NCBI RefSeq assembly: GCF_014698035.1
Contig: NZ_JACJSF010000069.1
Location: forward strand, 1-43,100
DNA from: Desmonostoc muscorum FACHB-395
GTDB taxonomy: Bacteria > Cyanobacteriota > Cyanobacteriia > Cyanobacteriales > Nostocaceae
DNA length: 43,100 nucleotides
Reading direction: 5' to 3'
The notes under the pieces were generated by a model. The model made no database searches, was not told the DNA's origin, and saw only the letters and a program-made list of their open reading frames with translations. Of this stretch, positions 27,801-35,336 are shown piece after piece; positions within the stretch are counted from its first letter, which is position 1; every line of letters begins with the position of its first letter. Both the position numbers and the translations under genes were made by a program.

Positions 27801-27978
27801 CTGGTGCTAGTCCAGGGGCTGCTGTCTCAATTTCGACTTGGGGGGGTGCAAAGGCTGGAAAAACATCCAGTGGCATTTTGGGAATGGTATTAAAGATGAT
27901 GACTAATGTGGAAATGAGCGCAGCAATTACTATAAGCCAGCGTCGAGAGATTACCCATTTAGCAACTGTACTAATCAT
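24823..27978 (-). CDS. CzcA-like heavy-metal RND efflux pump (second copy)
   Basis: Metal/proton antiporter of 1051 aa, a paralogue of 9955-13074 along its whole length. It has the same helix-4 motif with IDDAIVYAEN (about residue 415), preceded by GGLAIAIG, and the same two periplasmic loops; it differs by a short insertion near residue 150 and a longer tail. The difference VDMEN versus VYAEN beside the proton-relay aspartates hints at a different metal preference, which is inference. It lies 281 bp downstream of the adaptor gene on the same strand and forms the tripartite pump with it; no outer-membrane channel gene is present, so a chromosomal TolC-like channel is presumably shared. Confidence 0.92.
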   Translation of the reverse strand: MISTVAKWVISRRWLIVIAALISTLVIIFNTIPKMPLDVFPAFAPPQVEIETAAPGLAPEEIESLVTLPIESAINGTPGLTTVRSSSSAGLSVVRVVFGWGTDIFQARQLIQERLQQAVSKLPEGVETPRIAPTSSPIGTVLKYALTVEGEGNNQSATKIDLMEVRRIVDWQVTNRLLAVPGVSQVLVYGGDVRQYQVLVDLNKLQAFNVSLQQVSEAVQSANVNAPGGFLTTPDKQTLIRGIGRIESLDDLQQSVIVARQGTPVRLGDVAQVQIGGAVKIGDGSLNGKDAVVVMVNKQPLADTPTVTRAIEAAISELKAGLPKEIKVNQTFRQADYIDTSVENVRSALVEGSIIAAVILIPFLMNWRTLGVVLLNFALTFIFSLQVLSFLGLGLNTMTLGGLAIAIGTAIDDAIVYAENVFRLLRQNKYSPNPRPVLEIVFEGVQEVQESLIGATLITIVVFSPIFALAGVEGRIFGPMGLSYLVVVVVSSLEALLVSPALCAILLPHNKMSVREPFVPRVCKRIYYPFLDFAIRNSIVVITVAAAGMIAAIIIFPALGRAFLPEFQETTLVNTLALYPGTSLEATNSAAFALEDKLKDDPRLKYIQLRAGRAPNDADAAPVNLAHLDIGLSDKGMKNRAATVEWLREEFNKIPGAASNIGGFIAHRIDEILSGVRSQIAVKIFGSDLEELRKLGKQVEDAIKSIPGIVDLQLEPQIPIEQIQIKFDRVAASRYGLTIGQLSNIIETALNGRVVSQVLEKQQSFDLVVWLQPQYRNNLQTIENLLVDTPDGNKIPLAKVATVAYGTGPNTINRENVSRLIVVSANAKSRDLRSVVTDIQNKVKAQVQLTSGYFIQYGGQFEAEERASQNILVFGAISFVVITVLMYLSVKSIASTAMIMINLPIALVGGVIAVAFTGGVVSVASLVGFVTLFGVATRNGLLLVDNYTTKVALGMSLKEVLIAGSMERLNAILMTSLTSALGLVPLVISVGPGKEILQPLSIVVLGGLFTSTALTLLVLPALYSKFGKFLLPKRSVAVVENGKVAESVLEN

Positions 27979-28259
27979 TTGGTTAAGAAATGGCGAAGGG
28001 TTTGTTTATTTCTGATAAACGGGTGAATAAATTTAAATATTAGGTGTGGCTATTACTAGCATTAAGTCCCAAATCAGCCTAAAGCGAACTATTCCTAAAT
28101 AGGATATGAACAAACTACATTTTTATAGTCTCTGCACTTGGAGCATGAGATTTATAAACTGTTCTGTTCACCATCCAAATAGTCTTGCTGTAGGTTGGTT
28201 TAATGTTATAAAATCTAACAAAACCCAACTTCAGGTATTATCTGCAACTTCACTAATTT

Positions 28260-29963
28260 TTAAATACCATCAGAATTTCGGGGATGATCGCGCTCCTCAA
28301 CATTTTTATCAGAAGTAGACAGGGTTGGTTGCTTGTGGTTATCGAGATAAACCTCTGTTTCATAATTGAACCCGTCGTACTCTAAATTACCTGCTGGTAC
28401 TAAACGGGAACGGGTACGACGATTAGACCAAAAAGCACCTCCCATGAAAGCAACTGTCGCAAGTGCTGCTCCTCCACCTGCTGTTAACCACAAGGGTGGT
28501 GAAAAACTGTTAGTTTTAACTTCAGTTTCTTCTGCATGAGAATCACTTTCTTCGTTGTGTTCTTCTTTTGATTTACTACCACCCCGCAATGATTGAGCGT
28601 AAAGTTGGGGCGCACGTTGGGTGACGATCGCATCTCCCTCAAACAAACCCGTCTTCACCTCAACCATGTCCCCAGAGGTTTGACCCAAAGTCACTTCCGC
28701 AGATTGGAAAGCATTTCCATTTTGGATGTAGACCATTTTTTTCCCATTCGCATCGACTACAGCCGAGCTAGGAACCGCCAATACAGGTGCAGATGCTTGG
28801 TTTGTTAGTACCTCCAATTCGGCGAACATTCCGGGTTTGAGTTGTCCGCCTGGGTTATTTACTTCAGCTTGTACTGAGACAACCCGTGTTTCCCCTTGTA
28901 CTGCCGCACCAATCTGTGTAATCTTTCCAGAAAAGGTACGGTCTGGTAAGCTAGCAACTTTTAGACTTACTCTTTGACCTACTTTTACTTTGTCTAAATC
29001 TTTTTCATAAATATTGGCTGTGGCAAAAACCCGACTATCATTGACAATAGTCATGAGTGTGCCACCTGCATCATTAAAAGTTTGACCAAGGGTAACTTGG
29101 CGATCGGCAACTTTACCGGAGATGGGAGCAGTCACTGTCACCAATCCCTTGGCGTTAGGACGGTTCCCTATTTGTTGCAGTCTAGTATTATAAGCAGAAT
29201 CACTAAGACGTAAACGCTCTTGTGCTACTTGAACAGCAGACTGAGCGCGTTTCATTTGGGCTTCGCTTTCAATGATATCTCGTCTGCTGTTGGCTGAGGT
29301 GAGTTTGGCTTTTGCTTCCGCTAATTGTGTTTGAGATTCGAGCGCGTTGCGACGTGGTAAAGCGCCTTCATTAGCTAACTGTAAATCCTTATTATATTTT
29401 TCTTCAGCAAATGCTACCTGGCTTTGTGCTTGTGCAATGTCGGCGTTAGATATTTGCCAATACCTTTGATAATTTTGTTGAGCTAATCTGGAATCGGCTT
29501 GCGCTTGCTGCAAAGAAGCTATAGCTTCCGCTCGTTTTTCTTGGGAACTAACCCGTAACTCCACCAAGTCAGGACTGGTAACAACGGCAAGGGGTTGACC
29601 TTTTTTGACTACAGCACCGGGTTCCACCAACAATTCAACCACTTTTGCCCCTGTAATTGGGGTATTCACTTCCACTTTTTGGCTAGGTAAGGTTTCAATC
29701 TGTCCAGTGCTTTTAATACCCAAAGCCAGCCGTTGCCGTTTCACTGGCTCGACTTTAATTCCTAGCCTCTGGGCAGTTTCGGCATCAACTTCGACAGAAC
29801 CACTTGCTTCGCTTTCACCACCCTGAAATGAACTTGCACCGCTATGGTCATGTCCAGCACCAGCTAACACAGATGTGGGGGTTGCCAGTAATAAAAGGCT
29901 CAGGAGTGTGCCAGAAACACAACGAATTACTGTAGGTGGTTGGAGACTGTTAGAGATTCCCAT
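28260..29963 (-). CDS. RND periplasmic adaptor (CzcB/NrsB-like membrane fusion protein)
   Basis: Links the RND pump to the outer-membrane channel. At 567 aa it is longer than most CzcB proteins (about 400-500). It has a signal/anchor at 14-36, a His-containing mature start (GAGHDHSG), a barrel-sandwich domain with the usual VNTPITGAKVVELLVEPGAVVKKGQ region split here by a long coiled-coil hairpin (about 130-265), then beta-barrel and membrane-proximal domains to about 455. An unusual C-terminal addition follows: a Glu/His-rich segment (EEHNEESDSHAEE), a transmembrane helix (about 490-510) and a 55-residue cytoplasmic tail. A direct-repeat site lies 168 bp upstream. The extra anchor is odd for a protein that already has an N-terminal signal. 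Confidence 0.88.
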   Translation of the reverse strand: MGISNSLQPPTVIRCVSGTLLSLLLLATPTSVLAGAGHDHSGASSFQGGESEASGSVEVDAETAQRLGIKVEPVKRQRLALGIKSTGQIETLPSQKVEVNTPITGAKVVELLVEPGAVVKKGQPLAVVTSPDLVELRVSSQEKRAEAIASLQQAQADSRLAQQNYQRYWQISNADIAQAQSQVAFAEEKYNKDLQLANEGALPRRNALESQTQLAEAKAKLTSANSRRDIIESEAQMKRAQSAVQVAQERLRLSDSAYNTRLQQIGNRPNAKGLVTVTAPISGKVADRQVTLGQTFNDAGGTLMTIVNDSRVFATANIYEKDLDKVKVGQRVSLKVASLPDRTFSGKITQIGAAVQGETRVVSVQAEVNNPGGQLKPGMFAELEVLTNQASAPVLAVPSSAVVDANGKKMVYIQNGNAFQSAEVTLGQTSGDMVEVKTGLFEGDAIVTQRAPQLYAQSLRGGSKSKEEHNEESDSHAEETEVKTNSFSPPLWLTAGGGAALATVAFMGGAFWSNRRTRSRLVPAGNLEYDGFNYETEVYLDNHKQPTLSTSDKNVEERDHPRNSDGI

Positions 29964-30130
29964 TGCTATTTTGTGTCCTTGAGTTACTATGGTCTAGATT
30001 TGTGCTTAGACGTTGGTTGACTTTTTAAGCGGGATTTCGAGAACCGCTTTTGGCAAGCAAGCGGTTTCACTCTTTGAATTTGTTCACGAAGCCAACTTAA
30101 CCACTTAACTTAATAGTTTTTCACACAGAT

Positions 30131-30149
30131 ATGAAATTGAGATGAAATT
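30131..30149 (-). promoter_or_regulatory. putative RppA site upstream of the RND adaptor
   Basis: Reads ATGAAATTGAGATGAAATT on the plus strand, 168 bp before the adaptor start and identical over 19 bp to the site before the other RND pump, 17 kb away. Confidence 0.7.
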
Positions 30150-30370
30150 AGGACGAGCAATTAGCATTCAAGCAAAAGTTATTTGTATTTGTTGGTAATG
30201 GACATATAGCACACTATCTACTGGCATTTGCTCTCCAACAGAAGCCAGGTTTGACAGTCGAATAAATGTCGCATTTTCTTTTAGATATATAAGCTTTACG
30301 TCAAGTGTTTCTTAAAAGCGTCCCACTGGTAGCGATCGCTGCCCGTTACTGATGTAGAGAAACTTGTATC

Positions 30371-30607
30371 ATGGAAAGTACCCTGACAGCTAAAACCGAA
30401 TCCTCAGTAGTGCTTTTAAGTCTGCTTGAAAGTGTGCTTCTGGGCTTTTATGATTACTAAATTGGTGAAGTGGCATTACCACTATCCCGGTCGGAAGATT
30501 ATCTAAATAACACCAGCCCAGGTCAGGGTGATCATCATGATTTGATTCTAAAGTTGATATTGGCTTTAGGAAATTTTGGTGTGCCTATAAATTCCTGTAG
30601 TACCTAA
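30371..30607 (+). pseudogene. possible decayed gene with one in-frame stop
   Basis: From ATG 30371 a frame reads 29 codons (MESTLTAKTESSVVLLSLLE...), meets TAA at 30458, then stays open for 48 more codons (LPLSRSEDYLNNTSPGQGDH...) to TAA at 30605. No family recognised and no clear ribosome site. It could be chance in AT-moderate DNA; a homologue with CAA at the stop would settle it. Confidence 0.25.
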
Positions 30608-30799
30608 ATTTTCACCTTTTTTGGTGTTTTCAGCCTTTACAAGTACAGCAAAAAGTTTCTCGGAAGAGGGATAGCTGAATCTAATACTCAGCAATCCCAA
30701 CAGCCTCTAATTCAACCTTAGATTAGAAATATCGGAGATTTGTGTCACTTAATTGCAAAATCGAAGACAATTGCAAATGCCGCATCCTTACACCAGCCA

Positions 30800-30991
30800 A
30801 TGTCCCAGATCAAGGTTAATGAAGTTATTTGTATTAAAGGCAACACCCTGATAGTTTTTTACACACCGGGTCAATGCTGGGAATTCCGTATCATCAGCCG
30901 CACGGGTGGCATATTTGGAGAACAAAAGATTTATTACACGGCTACGGCGGCCTTGACAACTGGGTTGAGTTGGCTTCGAGATGAGTTGTGA
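30800..30991 (+). CDS. small hypothetical protein, paralogue of the one at 2807
   Basis: A 63-aa protein nearly identical to that at 2807-2998 in length and core (WEFRIISRTGGIFGEQKIYY); the DNA is also strongly similar across the gene, with mostly synonymous changes. The start at 30800 is set by alignment with the paralogue; the frame extends upstream to 30740 but those residues are not shared. Conservation between two copies 28 kb apart supports a real, selected gene. The truncated dinB gene begins 169 bp downstream on the same strand. Role unknown. Confidence 0.7.
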   Translation: MSQIKVNEVICIKGNTLIVFYTPGQCWEFRIISRTGGIFGEQKIYYTATAALTTGLSWLRDEL

Positions 30992-31160
30992 TGACGAATG
31001 TTATCGCTCGTTACTGTAGCAACTGGTTACATAGCCAGATGGTAGGTAATGCAGATATGGTATGAGGAACAAGTAGTGCCAATGTACTATAAGACTGGTA
31101 ATATAGTATTTTACTAAGTACCAGTTAGCCTAACTTTCTAATGCTTCACTCTGCTTTCAA

Positions 31161-31280
31161 GTGAGAAAGATAATTCACGTTGATATGGATGCCTTCTACG
31201 CATCGGTGGAACAGAGGGACAACCCTAGTTACCGAGGTAAACCGTTAGTAGTCGGTGGCAGCCCGAATCAGCGAGGTGTA
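31161..31280 (+). pseudogene. dinB: 5' fragment of dinB (DNA polymerase IV)
   Basis: GTG at 31161 opens a frame reading RKIIHVDMDAFYASVEQRDN and then YRGKPLVVGGSPNQRGV, the exact start of a Y-family polymerase with the first catalytic aspartate and the steric-gate region. Similarity stops at about 31280, after some 40 of 350-400 residues; the frame then runs on into unrelated sequence to 31421. No other part of dinB is present. The gene was cut by a rearrangement rather than by point mutation. Confidence 0.85.
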
Positions 31281-31684
31281 GAAACCCCCCTGGTTCCCAG
31301 TAGTCCTTCACTGCTCCGGGTTGCCACTGGCGGGGGACGAGATTGTAGACTTGCACTAGAATTCCGATCATTTCATTACATCTGTGATCGCCTCAAGTTC
31401 TTCCAGCCGGGAGCAAGATAGCCGTAGCTCTTAACCCCACCAAGTAGTTCAGGAATGGTCAGGTGTTTAGTAGTAGATTTGACTGAGGTAAGGGTACTGT
31501 CATTGTCAGTACCCAAGGATTTAACTGTAGGCTGTTCCCCTGCCAGGACGGTGGTTTGGGTCGCTGTACCGTTGTTACTGCTGGTTTGTGACGTGATTGA
31601 CTCGGTAGCAGTACGAGTGTAAGATTTTTTGCTTAGTAAACTATCAGGAACTTGGGTATCGGTTAAGCCGTTACCTTTATTTTT
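31281..31684 (-). pseudogene. tails of two overlapping minus-strand genes, cut on both sides
   Basis: On the minus strand a frame open from the IS edge at about 31684 reads Ser/Thr-rich sequence (TATESITSQTSSNNGTATQT) then LGGVKSYGYLAPGWKNLRRS and stops at TAA 31386-31388. A second frame starts at ATG 31381 (MIGILVQVYNLVPRQWQPGA...), almost overlapping that stop, and reaches the dinB junction at 31280. The stop-start arrangement suggests two adjacent genes of one operon. Neither is recognised. The IS lies at one edge and the dinB fragment at the other. Confidence 0.45.
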
Positions 31685-32870
31685 AGAACTTACGCATTGA
31701 CAGTAAAGCCAAAAAATGCATAAAGAAAATGTAGAAAAAACAAGCGCACGCTTGTTACCAGAGGTGTGAAAAACAGATAATTTACCTATCTGTGTTTAGG
31801 GTTCGGACGATTAGAACGATTACAAAACCATCAACTGCTAAATGCGACTTGGATACTTATACGTTGTTTCTGCTGGCAGAATCGAAATATCCAGGCTGCA
31901 CCCGTTTGGCAGAAATCATGGAAGATTTGTCGCATGATAGTGTCAATAGATTTTTGTTACGTGAGCGGTATGAACCCAAAGATTTATTTGAAGAAATAAA
32001 GCCAAATATCAATCTAATGGGAGGCACTTTAAGTGGAGATGATACAGTAATTGACAAGCCTCATAGCAACCCAAAAATAACAGAGCTAATCGGCTATTAC
32101 TATTCAGGTAGACATCATCGTGCCGTCAAGGGAATTCAGTTAATCACCTTGTATTACACGGATTTATCAGGTAAATCTGTGCCTGTAAATTACCGCATTT
32201 ATAACAAACAAGACCAGAAGACTAAAAATGATTATTTACGAGAAATCATTACTGAAGTTTTGGATTGGGGTTTAAAGCCTAAAAGAGTGACTACTGACGC
32301 TTGGTATTCCAGCAAAGAAAACCTGAAGTTACTGAAAAAGAAGGGGCTAGGGTTTTTAACTGGTGTGGCTAAAAATCGCTCATGCTCGGTTGATGGTAAA
32401 AATTTTACCCAAGTTCAAAATTTAGAAATCCCCGAATCTGGGTTAATAGTGTATCTCAAAAATTTTGGTCAGGTAAAGGTATTTCGGAGAAGTTTCAAAA
32501 ACGAAACTTACAGATATTACATTATGTACACCCCTGAAAAAGATGCACTCTCTTCAATTTCTAGAGCAGAATTCAAAGAATTACATTCAATACATTGGGG
32601 AATTGAGTGTTACCACAGAGCGATTAAACAAGTGTGTGGTATTGCTCAATTTATGGTTAGAACAACTGAGGCAATCAAAACTCATTTTTTCAGTGCTATT
32701 CGAGCTTTTACGCAACTAGAATTAATGCGCTCCGAAGAGTTAATTGAAAACTGGTATGAACTCCAAAGAAAATTATCTCTTCAAGTAGCTCGTGACTTTA
32801 TTTTAGAACACTTATCACAGAAGTTAGGCTTGACTGCATAATATCAACTTTCTGACAATGCGTAACTTCT
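31685..32870 (+). mobile_element. complete insertion sequence (about 1.19 kb, DDE transposase)
   Basis: Terminal inverted repeats AGAACTTACGCATTGACAG (31685-31703) and the complement of AGAAGTTACGCATTGTCAG (32852-32870) match at 17 of 19 positions. Between them is one full-length transposase gene. A target duplication is not clear: both flanks are T-rich. The IS lies next to gene fragments and a palindrome and has probably helped to break up this locus. Cargo genes: none. Confidence 0.8.
31792..32841 (+). CDS. DDE transposase of the insertion sequence (IS4/IS701-like clan)
   Basis: A 349-aa transposase with an RNase H-like DDE core: first aspartate in GDDTVIDKPHS (about residue 83), second in RVTTDAWYSS (about 167), glutamate in HWGIECYHRAIKQ (about 275). 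N-terminal helices probably bind the IS ends. The frame begins with GTG at 31792; no better start or strong ribosome site is seen. It is intact, so the IS may be active. The family cannot be fixed by eye; the layout fits the IS4/IS701 group. Confidence 0.85.
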   Translation: MFRVRTIRTITKPSTAKCDLDTYTLFLLAESKYPGCTRLAEIMEDLSHDSVNRFLLRERYEPKDLFEEIKPNINLMGGTLSGDDTVIDKPHSNPKITELIGYYYSGRHHRAVKGIQLITLYYTDLSGKSVPVNYRIYNKQDQKTKNDYLREIITEVLDWGLKPKRVTTDAWYSSKENLKLLKKKGLGFLTGVAKNRSCSVDGKNFTQVQNLEIPESGLIVYLKNFGQVKVFRRSFKNETYRYYIMYTPEKDALSSISRAEFKELHSIHWGIECYHRAIKQVCGIAQFMVRTTEAIKTHFFSAIRAFTQLELMRSEELIENWYELQRKLSLQVARDFILEHLSQKLGLTA

Positions 32871-32875
32871 AATTT

Positions 32876-32894
32876 TGTCCACAAATTGTGGACA
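32876..32894. repeat. 19-bp palindrome with DnaA-box-like halves
   Basis: TGTCCACAA-A-TTGTGGACA, perfect 9-bp arms around one A, five bases from the IS end. With the preceding T one half reads TTGTCCACA, a known DnaA-box variant. It may be an origin element, an operator or a recombination site. The rest of 32895-33260 is AT-rich and has no gene; a short frame at 32950-32998 (SEEAIAARIRWSRD) may be debris. Confidence 0.4.
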
Positions 32895-33260
32895 TTTATT
32901 TGGTCAGCCACTAGCCCAATCTCTCCACCCCACATCTGAGGAAGCGATCGCAGCAAGAATTCGCTGGAGCCGCGATAGTTCTTATATCTACACCTCATGA
33001 CAGATATATTGCGTTAAATTCCGTAAAAGCGGATATTCGGGATGTATATGCTATAGAAACTCGTGTTTTGAGCAACACCTGCCTAAATTAATGAATAGTG
33101 GCTCAGTACAGAAAAATCTACTGTTAGCGGCTAATTCCATAAGGTTACAATGTCCCGCTATAAAATAATTGTTGGCTATAAGATAAATTAAAACTTTTCT
33201 TATACCATTAAATATCAATTATTTTATGTATCCCTAGAACTTATATAAAAGGTAGAAATA

Positions 33261-34988
33261 ATGGATCAGCAAGACAATCAAAAGCAAAGAAAATCTTTAG
33301 ATGAGAAAGTAGGTGAAAAGTTAAAAGAAGCTAGACAATGGACTAAAGATAATAAAACATTGACATTTATTTTTATTATATTTTTTGTTGTTCCTACAGT
33401 TATTAGTACTATTTTTTTTGTTACAAAGAGTGAAGTATCCTGGATAGGATTTGGGAATGATATAAATAAATCTATAACTATAGAAAAAGAATTGAATCCT
33501 ACAAATGAACAAGAAAAATTTGAAACTGAAAAAGGTAATAAAGAAAGTAATGAAGAAGGTATAGTTATTAAACGTGTAGTGAAAGTAACTAATAATGAGC
33601 AATCATTTAAAACTTTATGGGATTGGCTACAGCTAGGAGGTGTTTTAGCTATTCCACTTGCATTATATTATTTTGAGCGCTCCGAACAGAGACGCGCAGA
33701 AAAGCGTAATGAGTTAGAGCAAAATAAAGCAGCTGAAATTCAAAGAGAAGATGCTGTAGAAAACTACATAACCCAGATATCGCAATTGCTAATTGATACA
33801 AGAATAATAATTAAAATTCAAGACTATATAAGAAATATTATAGATATTTATGGAGACATCATAGAAGAGTTAAATAAAGACACTGAAATATCTGTAGTTC
33901 TTGATATTCTACGTGCTAGAACATTATCAATATTGCGGAAACTAGATGGAGATGGTGAACGCAAAGGAGAGGTTATTAGATTTTTAATTGATGTAGAACT
34001 TATAGACAAAGTAGATTTGAATTCTGCTAACCTCTCACGCGCTAAACTCGAAAGCGCTAACCTCCCACGCGCCAACCTCTCACGCGCCAACCTCGAAGGC
34101 GCTAACCTCGAAGGCGCTAACCTCGAAGGCGCTAAACTCTTACGTGCTAACCTCTCACGCGCTAAACTCGAAGGCGCTAACCTCTCACGCGCTAACCTCT
34201 CACGCGCTAAACTCGAAGGTGCTAACCTCTCACGCGCTGACCTCTCTAGCTCTGACCTCTCTAGCTCTGACCTCTCTAGCTCTGACCTCTCTAGCTCTGA
34301 CCTCTTTGGCGCTGACCTCTCTAGCTCTAACCTCTCTAGCTCTAACCTCTCTAGCGCTGACCTCTCTTTAGCTAACCTCTCTGGCGTTAAACTCTATGGC
34401 GCTAAACTCTTACGTGCTAACCTCTCTGGCGCTAAACTTGAAGGCGCTAAACTCAAAGGCGCTAACTTCTCTTTAGCTAACCTCTTTGGCGTTAAACTCT
34501 CTGGCGCTGAACTCTATGGCGCTGAACTCGAAGGCGCTAACCTTTCACGCGCTGACCTCGATGGCGCTAAACTCTATGGCGCTAAACTCTTACGTGCTAA
34601 CCTCTCACGCGCTGACCTCGAAGGCGCTAAACTCGAAGTCGCTAAACTCGAAGGCGCTATCCTCAGAGACGCTAACCTCAGAGGCGCTAACCTCAGAGGC
34701 GCTAACCTCTTTGGCGCTGACCTCTTTGGCGCTGACCTCGAAGGCGCTGACCTCTTTAGCGCTAACCTCTCTCGCGCTAACCTCAGAGGCGCTAAACTCG
34801 AAGTCGCTAAACTCGAAGGCGCTAACCTCTCTCGCGCTAACCTTCTCAAGATTACCTGGGATAAGTATACAAACTGGAACAGCGTGAAAGAATTAGATAA
34901 AGCACGAAACGTACCTGAAAGCTTGCTTTCCCAACTAAACTCAACCGCCCACCCCTCGCTCCCACAAGAAATGCCACCGTCAACCTGA
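33261..34988 (+). CDS. membrane-anchored pentapeptide-repeat protein
   Basis: A 575-aa protein. Two transmembrane helices (about 33-54 and 124-138) enclose a charged loop, then a helical region (about 140-245) leads to some 55 pentapeptides, A(N/D/K)LxxA type, from about residue 250 to 530, which fold into a right-handed square beta-helix. A short tail (TWDKYTNWNS...) ends it. Many 15-bp units are identical in DNA, showing recent tandem expansion. AAGG lies before the ATG. The soluble helix probably faces the cytoplasm. Pentapeptide proteins in cyanobacteria are numerous; some mimic DNA (Qnr type), but the anchored form suggests scaffolding. Confidence 0.85.
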   Translation: MDQQDNQKQRKSLDEKVGEKLKEARQWTKDNKTLTFIFIIFFVVPTVISTIFFVTKSEVSWIGFGNDINKSITIEKELNPTNEQEKFETEKGNKESNEEGIVIKRVVKVTNNEQSFKTLWDWLQLGGVLAIPLALYYFERSEQRRAEKRNELEQNKAAEIQREDAVENYITQISQLLIDTRIIIKIQDYIRNIIDIYGDIIEELNKDTEISVVLDILRARTLSILRKLDGDGERKGEVIRFLIDVELIDKVDLNSANLSRAKLESANLPRANLSRANLEGANLEGANLEGAKLLRANLSRAKLEGANLSRANLSRAKLEGANLSRADLSSSDLSSSDLSSSDLSSSDLFGADLSSSNLSSSNLSSADLSLANLSGVKLYGAKLLRANLSGAKLEGAKLKGANFSLANLFGVKLSGAELYGAELEGANLSRADLDGAKLYGAKLLRANLSRADLEGAKLEVAKLEGAILRDANLRGANLRGANLFGADLFGADLEGADLFSANLSRANLRGAKLEVAKLEGANLSRANLLKITWDKYTNWNSVKELDKARNVPESLLSQLNSTAHPSLPQEMPPST

Positions 34989-34997
34989 CTCCAAACC

Positions 34998-35336
34998 CTA
35001 GAGTGGTGATCGCCCATCACTTGCCCCCTTTACCCCCTGTTGTTGTAATGTCCGAATCATGTGGACAGCGCCAGGGGGAATTGAGCCGATACTTTTACCC
35101 TTCCAAACGTCGTTGCGTTTTTCCTGACAATTAAATCCCCATCGCCAACAAAAGGGGTCATTTGGGTCACGTTCACCAATTACACGGGGATAAAAAACGG
35201 TTGAGCCATCGAGTAGCTTTTTAGTTTCGAGGTACGGATAGAGGCATCCTTGACTATGAGGCTGTGGGGCTTTAAGGTCGTTCTCTAAGAATTTTTCGGG
35301 TATTGCAGATAACTCAGCTATTACTGTTTTAGTCAT
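34998..35336 (-). CDS. hypothetical protein (112 aa) at the end of the ASCH operon
   Basis: No family recognised. The central part PYLETKKLLDGSTVFYPRVIGERDPNDPFCWRWGFNCQE... is rich in aromatic and charged residues, with two cysteines. Its ATG overlaps the TGA of the broken ASCH frame (ATGA at 35333-35336), so it belongs to the same transcription unit. Similar small proteins accompany replication genes in cyanobacterial plasmids and prophages, as far as I can judge. Confidence 0.6.
   Translation of the reverse strand: MTKTVIAELSAIPEKFLENDLKAPQPHSQGCLYPYLETKKLLDGSTVFYPRVIGERDPNDPFCWRWGFNCQEKRNDVWKGKSIGSIPPGAVHMIRTLQQQGVKGASDGRSPL

Larger units (their letters stand above)
29964..30799. other. 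region upstream of the RND adaptor
   Basis: About 830 bp. It carries the putative RppA site at 30131-30149 and a possible decayed gene at 30371-30607 (listed separately). HIP1 GCGATCGC occurs near 30334. Otherwise no frame of interest. Confidence 0.4.

Noticed and set aside
31685..32870. Target-site duplication of the IS
   Set aside because: Both flanks are T-rich and no unambiguous matching direct repeat could be defined.
34013..34850. Regular repeat that might be a CRISPR array
   Set aside because: Units are contiguous 15-bp codon repeats within one frame, without unique spacers.
34144..34887. Plus-strand frames reading LTSHALNSKA-type repeats
   Set aside because: They are the second reading frame of the 15-bp pentapeptide units and have no start signal of their own.
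34574..35020. Minus-strand 148-aa frame across the pentapeptide array
   Set aside because: Antisense shadow of the repeat array; low-complexity Leu/Ala/Arg sequence with no family resemblance.
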